Source: Comamonadaceae bacterium ALPHA2B | GTDB lineage: Bacteria; Pseudomonadota; Gammaproteobacteria; Burkholderiales; Burkholderiaceae_C | NCBI GenBank assembly: GCA_005503065.1 | Contig: SCOE01000014.1 | Span: forward strand, 56,186-120,185 | Reading direction: 5' to 3' | Length of the DNA stretch: 64,000 nucleotides | Shown here: piece after piece, positions 27,100-34,766 of the stretch | Layout: each line of letters opens with the position of its first letter | Position numbering within the stretch: the stretch's first letter is position 1 | Position numbers and translations under genes: made by a program | Notes under the pieces: generated by a model | Database searches by the model: none | What the model saw: the letters and a program-made list of their open reading frames with translations, nothing else | Told to the model about the DNA's origin: nothing

Positions 27100-27924
27100 C
27101 TAGGCCTGTTCGCGAATTTGCAATAACTGTGCCGCCACCGCGACCGCGATCACCTCCGGCTCCTTGCCGGTGATGCCGGGCACGCCGATCGGGCAGGTGA
27201 TGCGGTCCATCTCTGCCTCGGTGAAGCCGCGCGCCTCCAGCCGATGGCGGAAGGTCGCCCACTTGGTCCTGCTGCCGATGACGCCGACGTAGGGCAGGTC
27301 GCCGCGCTCGCGCAGGCGCTTCAGGCAGGCGATGACGATGTCCAGGTCCTCCGCGTGGCTGAAGCTCATGATGAGGACGTGTGAGCCGGCCGGCAGATCG
27401 GCGACCGCGTCCTGCACCGGCTCGCTGTGTTCGGTGTGGACCTGGGCAGGCAGCTCGGCCGGGAACACGCCGTCGCGGCTGTCGATCCAGCGCACGGCAT
27501 AGGGCAGCGTCGACAGCAGCCGTGCGATCGCGGCGCCGACGTGGCCGCCGCCGAAGAGCGCCACCGGCCGCAGCTGTTCGGTGAGTTCGCGGCGCAAGGC
27601 CTCGACGTCGCCGCCGCCGATGCGCCGGAAACCGAGGAACACCACTCCGCCGCAGCACTGGCCCAGGCTGGGGCCGAGGGGATAGCGGCGAACGTCGCCG
27701 TGCAGCGGCGCAGGGCCGCGGCGCTCGAGCATGTCGCGCGCCTCCTGGATCGCCTGGAACTCGAGCTGGCCGCCGCCGATGGTGGCCGTGAGCGCATCGG
27801 CCCAGACCGCCATCCAGGTGCCGGCCTCGCGCGGCACCGAGCCTTGCGTGGCGGTGACGCGGATCAGCACGCCTTCGTCGCCGCGCGCGAGGCGGTCCAG
27901 AAGTTCGTCGACGGCGCCGGTCAT
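27100..27924 (-). CDS. xdhC: Xanthine dehydrogenase accessory protein XdhC
   Basis: This 274-residue cytoplasmic factor binds and sulfurates the molybdenum cofactor and inserts it into XdhB. The N-terminal domain has VTATQGSVPREAGTWMAV and the family signature LGPSLGQCCGGVV. The C-terminal domain has a Rossmann glycine loop, VALFGGGHVGAAIARLL. ATG 27924 is the family-typical start; the open frame reaches 28044. It is separated from xdhAB by the 19-kb catabolic and regulatory stretch of regions 2 and 3, which is unusual because xdhABC are normally contiguous. Confidence 0.93.
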   Translation of the reverse strand: MTGAVDELLDRLARGDEGVLIRVTATQGSVPREAGTWMAVWADALTATIGGGQLEFQAIQEARDMLERRGPAPLHGDVRRYPLGPSLGQCCGGVVFLGFRRIGGGDVEALRRELTEQLRPVALFGGGHVGAAIARLLSTLPYAVRWIDSRDGVFPAELPAQVHTEHSEPVQDAVADLPAGSHVLIMSFSHAEDLDIVIACLKRLRERGDLPYVGVIGSRTKWATFRHRLEARGFTEAEMDRITCPIGVPGITGKEPEVIAVAVAAQLLQIREQA

Positions 27925-27980
27925 GATGGATGAAACGCCCGGTTGCGGGGCCGGGCAGCACCCACGGTATAACGCCGGCC

Positions 27981-28463
27981 ATGCCTTCGCACACTCTCCC
28001 CCGTTCGCCCATGTCCGGCCCGCCGCGCCGCCTGCTGCTGGCATCCGGCGCTTCGCTGTCCTTGGCCGTGGCCCTGTCGCTGGCCGGCTGCGGCACGCCC
28101 AGTTCCAGCGGAGCGCCGGCCAGCAACTCGGAAGCCCGTGCCTACCGCCCGCAGGCGGCCCGCGTCATCTACGACCGCTACCCCAGCCGCATCTACAGCG
28201 GCAAGCTGCCGCCGCTGCTCTATGCGGTGGGCACGCTGCAGGTCGACCTGGACGGCAGCGGCCGCGTGCTGGCGCTGCGCTGGCTGCGGGCACCCCGGCA
28301 TGCGCCGGAGGTGGTGGCCGAGATCGAACGCATGGTCCGCGCGTCCGCGCCCTACCCCGCCCCGCCGCGCGGCCAGCGGATCACCTGGACCGACACCTGG
28401 CTGTGGGACGAGAGCGGGCGTTTCCAGCTCGACACGCTGACCGAGGGGCAGCTGCAGGGCTGA
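27981..28463 (+). CDS. Putative lipoprotein with TonB-like C-terminal domain
   Basis: This ~160-residue exported protein has an arginine-containing N-region, a hydrophobic core and the lipobox LAGC near residue 38, so it should be lipid-modified. The second half (GTLQVDLDGSGRVLALRWL...PEVVAEIERMVRASAPYPAPP) resembles the TonB C-terminal energy-transducer fold. ATG 27981 is given; ATG 28011 would make a more compact lipoprotein signal. It is divergent from xdhC and has no evident link to purines. Confidence 0.6.
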   Translation: MPSHTLPRSPMSGPPRRLLLASGASLSLAVALSLAGCGTPSSSGAPASNSEARAYRPQAARVIYDRYPSRIYSGKLPPLLYAVGTLQVDLDGSGRVLALRWLRAPRHAPEVVAEIERMVRASAPYPAPPRGQRITWTDTWLWDESGRFQLDTLTEGQLQG

Positions 28464-28471
28464 GCGGCCGC

Positions 28472-28524
28472 CATCGAAAGAAAAGCTGCAAGTGCCCGCA
28501 CCACGGGCGCCGGAGCCCGATTCG
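28472..28524 (+). repeat. Dispersed ~55-nt repeat after the lipoprotein gene
   Basis: It begins 8 nt after the stop: CATCGAAAGAAAAGCTGC, then the hairpin TGCCCG-CACCA-CGGGCG, then CCGGAGCCCGATTCG. It is nearest in sequence to the copy inside iorB. Confidence 0.65.
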
Positions 28525-28554
28525 TTCATGCGAATCGCTGCGTGCCGCGGTTCG

Positions 28555-28905
28555 TCATGACCCGCGGTAGGTGGAGTAGCTCCACGGGCTCACCAGTAGC
28601 GGCACGTGGTAGTGCTGGTCGGTGTGCGCCACGCCGAAGTCCAGCGCCACGCGGTTCAGGAAGTTGGGCTGCGGCAACTCCACGCCGCGCGCCTTGAAGT
28701 AGCCCGCCACGTCGAACACCAGGCGGTAGGTGCCGACCTTGAGCGTGCTGTTGTCGTACAGCGGCGAATCGCTGCGCCCGTCGTGGTTCAGCGTGAAGCG
28801 GCGCACGAGCGTGGCCGACTCGCCCTCGGTGGTGTAGAGCGCGACGTCCATGCCCGCCGCGGGGCAGCCGTGCATCGTGTCCAGTACGTGGGTGCTCAGG
28901 CCCAT
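28555..28905 (-). CDS. uraH: 5-Hydroxyisourate hydrolase (transthyretin-like)
   Basis: This 116-residue cytoplasmic enzyme hydrolyses 5-hydroxyisourate to OHCU, the step after PuuD. It begins GLSTHVLDTMHGCPAAGM with the active-site His6, has the internal HVPLL strand, and ends in the diagnostic tetrapeptide YRGS. ATG 28905 has AAGGAG 7 nt upstream. It is divergent from the GntR gene, with the operator-like TGTATACA at 28958 between them. Length is normal for the bacterial family. Confidence 0.95.
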   Translation of the reverse strand: MGLSTHVLDTMHGCPAAGMDVALYTTEGESATLVRRFTLNHDGRSDSPLYDNSTLKVGTYRLVFDVAGYFKARGVELPQPNFLNRVALDFGVAHTDQHYHVPLLVSPWSYSTYRGS

Positions 28906-28955
28906 GGGGCTCTCCTTGCTGGCTGAAGATTCGATGATGAGGTTCGGTCGACAAA

Positions 28956-28966
28956 AGTGTATACAG
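28956..28966. promoter_or_regulatory. Putative GntR operator between uraH and gntR
   Basis: AGTGTATACAG is the same 11-mer as at 27037-27047, followed by ATTT here and TTT there. It lies 51 nt from the uraH start and 21 nt before the chosen gntR start, overlapping a possible -10 TATACA. Confidence 0.62.
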
Positions 28967-28986
28967 ATTTGCCGTGCAGCACTATC

Positions 28987-29661
28987 ATGCCCCGCATGGA
29001 GCCGACCACGACCCGCGCGATCGTCGATGCCCTGACCAAGGCCATTGTGGAGCACCGGCTGCAGCCGGGGAGCAAGCTCGCCGAACAGAAGCTGGCCGAC
29101 CATTTCGGCGTCTCGCGCACGCTGGTGCGCCAGGCGCTGTTCCAGCTGTCGCAGAACCGGCTGATCCGCCTGGAGCCGGCGCGCGGCGCCTTCGTGGCCG
29201 CGCCCGCGGCCGACGAGGCGCGGCAGGTCTTCGCGGTGCGCCGCATGCTCGAGGCCGAGATGACGCGCGAATTCGTGCGCACCGTCACGCCCGCCAAGAT
29301 CAAGGCGCTGAAGGAGCACGTCGCGCTCGAGCGCTCGGCGGTGGCCGGCGAGGACGTCTCCGGCCGCACCGAGCTGCTCGGCGACTTCCACGTGCGCATG
29401 GCCGAGCTCATGGGCAACCAGGTGCTGGCGCAGATGCTGGGCGAGCTGATCTCGCGCTGCGCCCTCATCACGCTGATGTACCAGAGCACCAGCGCCGCCG
29501 AGCATTCCAACGACGAGCACGCCGACATCGTCCGCGCCCTGGCCGCCAAGGACGAGGAACGCGCCGTGCGCCTGATGACCGAGCACCTGCTGAACGTCGA
29601 GGCCAACCTGACCTTCGACCGCAAGGTGCCGACGAGCGACGTGTCGCTCGCGCTCTCCTGA
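28987..29661 (+). CDS. GntR-family (FCD-type) regulator of the purine block
   Basis: This 224-residue regulator has a winged helix (residues about 10-75, HFGVSRTLVRQALFQLSQNRLI) and an all-helical FCD ligand domain with histidines suited to metal binding (DFHVRM, EHSNDEHADI). The frame is open from a GTG at 28957, but that would place the palindromic TGTATACA inside the gene, so ATG 28987 (or 28996) is preferred. It sits between uraH and puuE and probably represses purine catabolism, with a pathway intermediate as inducer. Confidence 0.85.
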   Translation: MPRMEPTTTRAIVDALTKAIVEHRLQPGSKLAEQKLADHFGVSRTLVRQALFQLSQNRLIRLEPARGAFVAAPAADEARQVFAVRRMLEAEMTREFVRTVTPAKIKALKEHVALERSAVAGEDVSGRTELLGDFHVRMAELMGNQVLAQMLGELISRCALITLMYQSTSAAEHSNDEHADIVRALAAKDEERAVRLMTEHLLNVEANLTFDRKVPTSDVSLALS

Positions 29662-29692
29662 CCCCCGTCCGCCTTCGAGAAAGCCGATCGAC

Positions 29693-30646
29693 ATGAGTGA
29701 AGACACCAGCAACACACCCTACCCGCGCGACATGGTCGGCTACGGCCGCGACGTGCCGCATGCCCAGTGGCCCGGCCGCGCGAAGATCGCGGTGAACTTC
29801 GTCCTCAACTACGAGGAAGGCGGCGAGAACAGCCCGCTGCACGGCGACGCAGCCACCGAGACCTTCCTGTCGGAAATGGTCACGGCCGCAGCCTACGAGA
29901 ACCGCCACATGACCATGGAGTCGATGTACGAGTACGGCTCGCGCGCCGGCGTGTGGCGCATCCTGCGCGAGTTCGAGAAGCGCGGCCTGCCGATGACCAT
30001 CTTCGCGGTGGGCATGGCGGTGCAGCGCTACCCCGAACTGCTGCAGGTGTTCGTGAAGAACGGTTACGAGATCGCCAACCACGGCCTGCGCTGGATCCAC
30101 TACCAGAACATCCCCGAGAGCTACGAGCGCCGCCACATGGAGCTGGCGACGCACGTGCTGCGCGACATGACCGGCGGGCAGTGGCCGCAGGGCTGGTACA
30201 CCGGCCGCGACAGCCCCAACACCCGCCGCCTGGTGGTGGACCGCGGCGATTACGAGTACGACAGCGACTACTACGGCGACGACCTGCCCTTCTGGATGGA
30301 GGTCACCAAGACCGACGGCAGCGTCGCGCCGCACCTGGTGGTGCCCTACTCGCTCGACTGCAACGACATGCGCTTCGTGCAGGCGCAGGGCTTCAACACG
30401 GGCGAGCACTTCTTCACCTACCTGCGCGACAGCTTCGACGCCCTCTACGCCGAGGGCGAGGACGCCCCCAAGATGATGAGCATCGGCATGCACTGCCGGC
30501 TGCTCGGCAAGCCGGGCCGCATCGGCGCGTTGCAGCGCTTCCTGGACCACATCCAGAAGCACGAGCGCGTGTGGATCTGCCGCCGCATCGACATCGCGCA
30601 GCACTGGAAGAAGGTGCACCCGTACCAGCCCCAGCCGAAGGCCTGA
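29693..30646 (+). CDS. puuE: Allantoinase PuuE (polysaccharide-deacetylase fold)
   Basis: This 317-residue metal-independent-type allantoinase opens allantoin to allantoate and belongs to the NodB-like superfamily rather than the amidohydrolases. Family landmarks: YPRDMVGYGRDVPHAQWPGRA at the N-terminus, VNFVLNYEEGGE, EYGSRAGVWRILR, NGYEIANHGLRWIHYQ and GWYTGRDSPNTRRLV. It begins 31 nt behind gntR and ends 1 nt before the uraD fusion gene, so these are co-transcribed. Confidence 0.95.
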   Translation: MSEDTSNTPYPRDMVGYGRDVPHAQWPGRAKIAVNFVLNYEEGGENSPLHGDAATETFLSEMVTAAAYENRHMTMESMYEYGSRAGVWRILREFEKRGLPMTIFAVGMAVQRYPELLQVFVKNGYEIANHGLRWIHYQNIPESYERRHMELATHVLRDMTGGQWPQGWYTGRDSPNTRRLVVDRGDYEYDSDYYGDDLPFWMEVTKTDGSVAPHLVVPYSLDCNDMRFVQAQGFNTGEHFFTYLRDSFDALYAEGEDAPKMMSIGMHCRLLGKPGRIGALQRFLDHIQKHERVWICRRIDIAQHWKKVHPYQPQPKA

Positions 30647-30647
30647 C

Positions 30648-32423
30648 ATGCCCATCACCATCGAACAACTCAACGCGGCCAGCGCGCCGGAGGCGGTCGC
30701 GCTGCTCGACGGCATCTACGAGCATTCGCCGTGGGTGGCCGAGAAGGCGATCGCCGCGCGCCCCTTCCGCTCGCTGCAGCACCTCAAGCACGCGATGGCG
30801 CAGGCCGTGTCCAGTGCACCGGCCGAGCAGCAGCTCACGCTGATCCGCATGCACCCGGAGCTGGCGGGCAAGCAGATGGAGGCCAACACGCTCACGGCAG
30901 AATCCACGAACGAGCAAGGCAAGGCGGGCCTGACGAACTGCACGGCCGAGGAACTGGCGCACATCCGAGCGCTCAACCAGGCCTACGGCGAGAAGTTCGG
31001 CTTCCCCTTCATCCTCGCGGTGCGCGGGCCGCGCGGCACCGGCCTGATGAAGAAGGAGATCATCGCCACCTTCGAGCGCCGGCTGCACCACCACCCGGAC
31101 TTCGAGCGCGCCGAGTCGCTGCGCAACATCCACCGCATCGCCGAGATCCGGCTGAACGACAAGTTCGGCGTCTCGCCCGAGCTGGGCAACGTGGTGTGGG
31201 ACTGGCAGGAGGCGCTGTCGGTACACACCGACCCGGGCTACGCCGAACTGGGCCAGCTCACCGTCACCTACCTCACCGATGCGCACCGCGCGGCGGCGGC
31301 GCAGATCGCGGTCGACATGCGGGCCTGCGGCTTCGACACGGTGGAGATCGACGCGGTGGGCAACGTGGTCGGCCGGTATGAAGCGGCCACGCCCGGCGCG
31401 AAGACGCTGCTCACCGGCAGCCACTACGACACGGTGCGCAACGGCGGCAAGTACGACGGCCGCCTGGGCATCTTCGTGCCCATGGCCTGCGTGCGAGAAC
31501 TGAAGAAACAGGGCCGGCGCCTGCCCTTCGCCTTCGAGGTGGTCGGCTTCGCCGAGGAGGAAGGCCAGCGCTACAAGGCCACCTTCCTGGGCTCGGGCGC
31601 GCTGATCGGCCACTTCAACCCGGCCTGGCTGGACCAGCAGGACGCCGACGGCGTGACCATGCGCGAGGCCATGGCGCATGCAGGCCTGAACCCGCAGGAC
31701 ATCCCGAAGATCCAGCGCGATCCGGCCAAGTACCTCGGCTTCGTCGAGGTGCACATCGAGCAGGGCCCGGTGCTCAACGAGCTGGACCTGCCGCTGGGCA
31801 TCGTCACGTCCATCAACGGCAGCGTGCGCTATGTCGGCGAGGTGATCGGCATGGCCAGCCACGCCGGCACCACGCCCATGGATCGCCGGCGCGACGCCGC
31901 CTGCGCGGTGGCCGAGCTGATCCTCTTCGCCGAGGCGCGCGCCGGGAAGGACCGCGACTCGGTCGCCACCGTCGGCATGCTGCAGGTGCCCAACGGCTCG
32001 ATCAACGTGGTACCCGGCAACTGCAGGTTCAGCCTGGACATCCGCGCACCCAACGATGCGCAACGCGATGCCGTGGTGGCCGACGTGCTGGCGGCATTGA
32101 AGGACATTTGCACGCGCCGCGGCGTGCGCTACACGCTGGAAGAGACGATGCGCGCCAGTGCGGCGCCGAGCGACCCGGCCTGGCAGCGGCGCTGGGAGCA
32201 GGCCGTCGACGCCCTGGGCGTGCCGCTCTTTCGCATGCCCAGTGGCGCCGGCCACGATGCGATGAAGCTGCACGAGGTGATGCCGCAGGCCATGCTCTTC
32301 GTGCGCGGCATCAACTCCGGCATCAGCCACAACCCGCTCGAGATGAGCACCAACGACGACATCCAGCTCGCCGTGGAAGCTTTCCAGCGCCTGCTCGACA
32401 ACCTCGCCGCCGAGACCCCATGA
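30648..32423 (+). CDS. Fusion: OHCU decarboxylase (UraD) and allantoate amidohydrolase (M20)
   Basis: This 591-residue bifunctional protein joins two non-adjacent steps. Residues 1 to about 172 are UraD, decarboxylating OHCU to S-allantoin: His69 in MHPELAGK, Glu85 and FGFPFI at 117-122. From about residue 180 it is an M20-family allantoate/ureido amidohydrolase releasing ammonia to give ureidoglycolate: GSHYDTVRNGGKYDG, GFAEEEGQRYKATFLGS, HIEQGPVLNE and SHAGTTPMDRRRDA. Both halves look complete. It sits between puuE and another M20 gene and overlaps the latter by 4 nt. An N-carbamoyl-amino-acid hydrolase function for the second half is a less likely alternative. Confidence 0.88.
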   Translation: MPITIEQLNAASAPEAVALLDGIYEHSPWVAEKAIAARPFRSLQHLKHAMAQAVSSAPAEQQLTLIRMHPELAGKQMEANTLTAESTNEQGKAGLTNCTAEELAHIRALNQAYGEKFGFPFILAVRGPRGTGLMKKEIIATFERRLHHHPDFERAESLRNIHRIAEIRLNDKFGVSPELGNVVWDWQEALSVHTDPGYAELGQLTVTYLTDAHRAAAAQIAVDMRACGFDTVEIDAVGNVVGRYEAATPGAKTLLTGSHYDTVRNGGKYDGRLGIFVPMACVRELKKQGRRLPFAFEVVGFAEEEGQRYKATFLGSGALIGHFNPAWLDQQDADGVTMREAMAHAGLNPQDIPKIQRDPAKYLGFVEVHIEQGPVLNELDLPLGIVTSINGSVRYVGEVIGMASHAGTTPMDRRRDAACAVAELILFAEARAGKDRDSVATVGMLQVPNGSINVVPGNCRFSLDIRAPNDAQRDAVVADVLAALKDICTRRGVRYTLEETMRASAAPSDPAWQRRWEQAVDALGVPLFRMPSGAGHDAMKLHEVMPQAMLFVRGINSGISHNPLEMSTNDDIQLAVEAFQRLLDNLAAETP

Positions 32424-33667
32424 CCGACTACAAGCAACTCGACGCCTGGATCGACGCCCACTTCGACGAGGAGATCGCCTTCCTGCAGGAGATGGTGCGC
32501 GTGCCCACCGATACGCCGCCGGGCAACAACGCACCGCACGCCAAACGCACGGCAGAACTGATCGCCGCCTGGGGCTTCGATGCCGAAAAGCACGCCGTGC
32601 CCGCGCAGGAGGTGAAGGACTACGGCCTGGAGTCGATCACCAACCTGATCGTGCGCCGCAAGTACGGCAACGCCGGCGATGGCGGCCTGACCGTGGCCCT
32701 GAACGCCCACGGCGACGTGGTGCCGCCCGGCGAAGGCTGGACGCACGACCCCTACGGCGGCGAGATCGAGAACGGCCAGCTCTTCGGCCGCGCCGCCGCG
32801 GTGAGCAAGAGCGACTTCGCGAGCTTCACCTTCGCGGTGCGCGCGCTCGAGGCCGTCGCGAGGCCGACGAAGGGCAGCGTGGAGCTGCACTTCACCTACG
32901 ACGAGGAATTCGGCGGCCTGCTCGGCCCCGGCTGGCTGCTGGAGCAGGGCCTGACGAAGCCCGACCTGATGATCGCCGCCGGCTTCAGCTACGAGGTGGT
33001 GACGGCCCACAACGGCTGCCTGCAGATGGAGGTGACCGTGCACGGCAAGATGGCGCACGCCGCCATCCCGGCCACCGGCGTCGATGCGCTGCAGGGCGCG
33101 GTGCACATCCTCAACGCGCTGTACGCACAGAACACGCACTACCGCGAGGTGACTTCGAAGGTCGAGGGCATCACGCACCCCTACCTCAACGTCGGCCGCA
33201 TCGAGGGCGGCACCAACACCAACGTGGTGCCCGGCAAGGTGACGTTCAAGCTCGACCGCCGCATGATCCCCGAGGAGAACCCGGCCGAGGTCGAGGCCGA
33301 CATCCGCGCGGTGATCGCCAAGGCCGCGGCGGAATTCACCACGCCCGCCGGCGGCATCACGGTCGAGGTCAAGCGCCTGCTGCTGGCCAATTCGATGAAG
33401 CCGCTGGCCGGCAACCGGCCGCTGGTCGACGCGATCCAGAAGCACGGTGCCGAACTCTTCGGCCAGCCCATCAAGGCCATGGGCACGCCGCTGTACACCG
33501 ACGTGCGGCTGTACGGCGAGGCCGGCATTCCCGGCGTGATCTACGGTGCCGGTCCGCGCACCGTGCTGGAGTCGCACGCCAAGCGCAACGACGAGCGCAT
33601 CGACCTCGAGGACCTGCGCCGCGCCACCCAGGTGATCGCGCGAACGCTGGCCGACCTGCTGGCCTGA
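32420..33667 (+). CDS. M20/ArgE-DapE-family hydrolase with altered metal-bridging position
   Basis: This 415-residue zinc-peptidase-fold hydrolase is translationally coupled (ATGA) to the uraD fusion. It keeps the first ligand motif HGDVVPPGEGW and the catalytic pair in YDEEFGG. However, the segment that normally reads GRGxxDMKG is GRAAAVSKSDF, so the bridging aspartate appears to be valine. The dimerisation domain (MAHAAIPATGVDAL) and C-terminal AGPRTVLESHAKRNDERI are present. The position in the operon suggests a ureido or carbamoyl substrate such as ureidoglycolate, but this is inference. Confidence 0.75.
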   Translation: MTDYKQLDAWIDAHFDEEIAFLQEMVRVPTDTPPGNNAPHAKRTAELIAAWGFDAEKHAVPAQEVKDYGLESITNLIVRRKYGNAGDGGLTVALNAHGDVVPPGEGWTHDPYGGEIENGQLFGRAAAVSKSDFASFTFAVRALEAVARPTKGSVELHFTYDEEFGGLLGPGWLLEQGLTKPDLMIAAGFSYEVVTAHNGCLQMEVTVHGKMAHAAIPATGVDALQGAVHILNALYAQNTHYREVTSKVEGITHPYLNVGRIEGGTNTNVVPGKVTFKLDRRMIPEENPAEVEADIRAVIAKAAAEFTTPAGGITVEVKRLLLANSMKPLAGNRPLVDAIQKHGAELFGQPIKAMGTPLYTDVRLYGEAGIPGVIYGAGPRTVLESHAKRNDERIDLEDLRRATQVIARTLADLLA

Positions 33668-34008
33668 GGCCTTTCCCGGACCTTTCGGCCAAAGTGCAAT
33701 CGGCCTGCAGCGCCCGGCTGGCGGGCGCTGCGGCCGAATTCGTCACGTTCGTTATCAATTTGCCGACGATTTGGTGCCGCAGCGCCGCGGTACGGAATCG
33801 CCACATCTGACGGCCGTGCGCCAGGCCAGCGCACCGGCCGCCGGCGGGCGCGGCAAATGTCCATAGCCGCAGAATTTTCTGCAAGACGCCGCGGCAGCTG
33901 GCAAAGACAGTACGGGCCTTCCCGCGCCTCGGCCGGGTGCGCAGCCCGCACGGATCGATGCCGAAGCGGCGCGCCCCGGGCTGGCGCCTATTCCACCGAG
34001 GAACCGCC
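33668..34008. other. 341-nt gap without a gene
   Basis: It holds a dispersed repeat with a strong hairpin (33698-33760) and otherwise no frame with family resemblance. The last 20 nt carry the GAGGA binding site of the next gene. Confidence 0.6.
33698..33760 (-). repeat. Dispersed ~55-nt repeat after the M20 gene
   Basis: AATCGGCCTGCAG is followed by a perfect hairpin, GCAGCGCCCG (33707-33716), loop GCTGG, CGGGCGCTGC (33722-33731), and farther on TTATCAATTTG. It starts about 30 nt after the stop and could act as a transcript 3' end. Confidence 0.65.
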
Positions 34009-34710
34009 ATGCCCTCTTCCACGTCCGAACCCACCGTCATCCTCGTCCACGGCGCCTGGGCCGACGCCTCCAGCTGGGCGCGGGTGATCCCTCTCCTGCA
34101 GCGCGCCGGCGTGGCCGTGAAGGCGGTCCAGAACCCGACGACCTCGCTCGCGGCCGACGTGGCGGCCACCCGCCATGCGCTCGACCAGGTGACCGGGCCG
34201 GTGGTGCTGGCCGGCCACAGCTGGGGCGGCACCGTCGTCACCGAGGCGGGCAACGACCCGAAGGTGAAGGCGCTGGTCTACGTCGCGGCCTTCGCGCCGG
34301 ACGCGGGCGAATCCACGGGCGACCAGGTCGCCGCCCATCCCGCGCCGCCCGGACTGTCGACCGTGTCGGTCGACACCACGGGCAGCCTCGTCATGAGCGT
34401 CGACGGCTTCCTGCACAACGTGGCGCAGGACCTCCCGGAGGAAGAGGTGCGGGTGCTGGCCGCCGTGTCGCCGCCGCTGGGCGCGAGCACCTTCGGCGAC
34501 AAGGTGACGCAGGCCGCCTGGCGGACCCGCCCCAGCTGGTACGTGCTGTCCACCGAGGACCGGGCCGTGAGCGTCGAGTTGCAGCACGAACTGGCCGGCC
34601 GCCTGAAGGCACGCACGGCCGAGCTCGCCGCCAGCCACATGTCGCTGCTCTCGCAGCCGCAGGCCGTCGCGGACGCGATCCTCGACGCGGTGCGCGCCGT
34701 CCGCGGTTGA
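34009..34710 (+). CDS. Alpha/beta hydrolase
   Basis: This 233-residue small alpha/beta hydrolase has the oxyanion HGAWADASSW, the nucleophile elbow GHSWGG (Ser about 67) and a C-terminal SHMS bearing the likely histidine. This set is typical of the esterase/salicylate-esterase-like proteins of soil bacteria. ATG 34009 is supported by GAGGA 8-9 nt upstream. The stop overlaps an upstream in-frame start (34707) of the next gene. Substrate unknown. Confidence 0.8.
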   Translation: MPSSTSEPTVILVHGAWADASSWARVIPLLQRAGVAVKAVQNPTTSLAADVAATRHALDQVTGPVVLAGHSWGGTVVTEAGNDPKVKALVYVAAFAPDAGESTGDQVAAHPAPPGLSTVSVDTTGSLVMSVDGFLHNVAQDLPEEEVRVLAAVSPPLGASTFGDKVTQAAWRTRPSWYVLSTEDRAVSVELQHELAGRLKARTAELAASHMSLLSQPQAVADAILDAVRAVRG

Positions 34711-34766
34711 ACGATCCGCCCGACGAACATCCTCTTACGCGACGGCACTTGCCAGGAACCGGAAGA

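Noticed and set aside
28957..28986. GTG start for the GntR gene
   Set aside because: It would put the palindromic TGTATACA element inside the coding region. ATG 28987 or 28996 gives the usual N-terminus.
34707..34766. ATG 34707 as start of the second alpha/beta hydrolase
   Set aside because: It overlaps the stop of the previous gene and adds 20 residues before the twin-arginine-like leader without a binding site.
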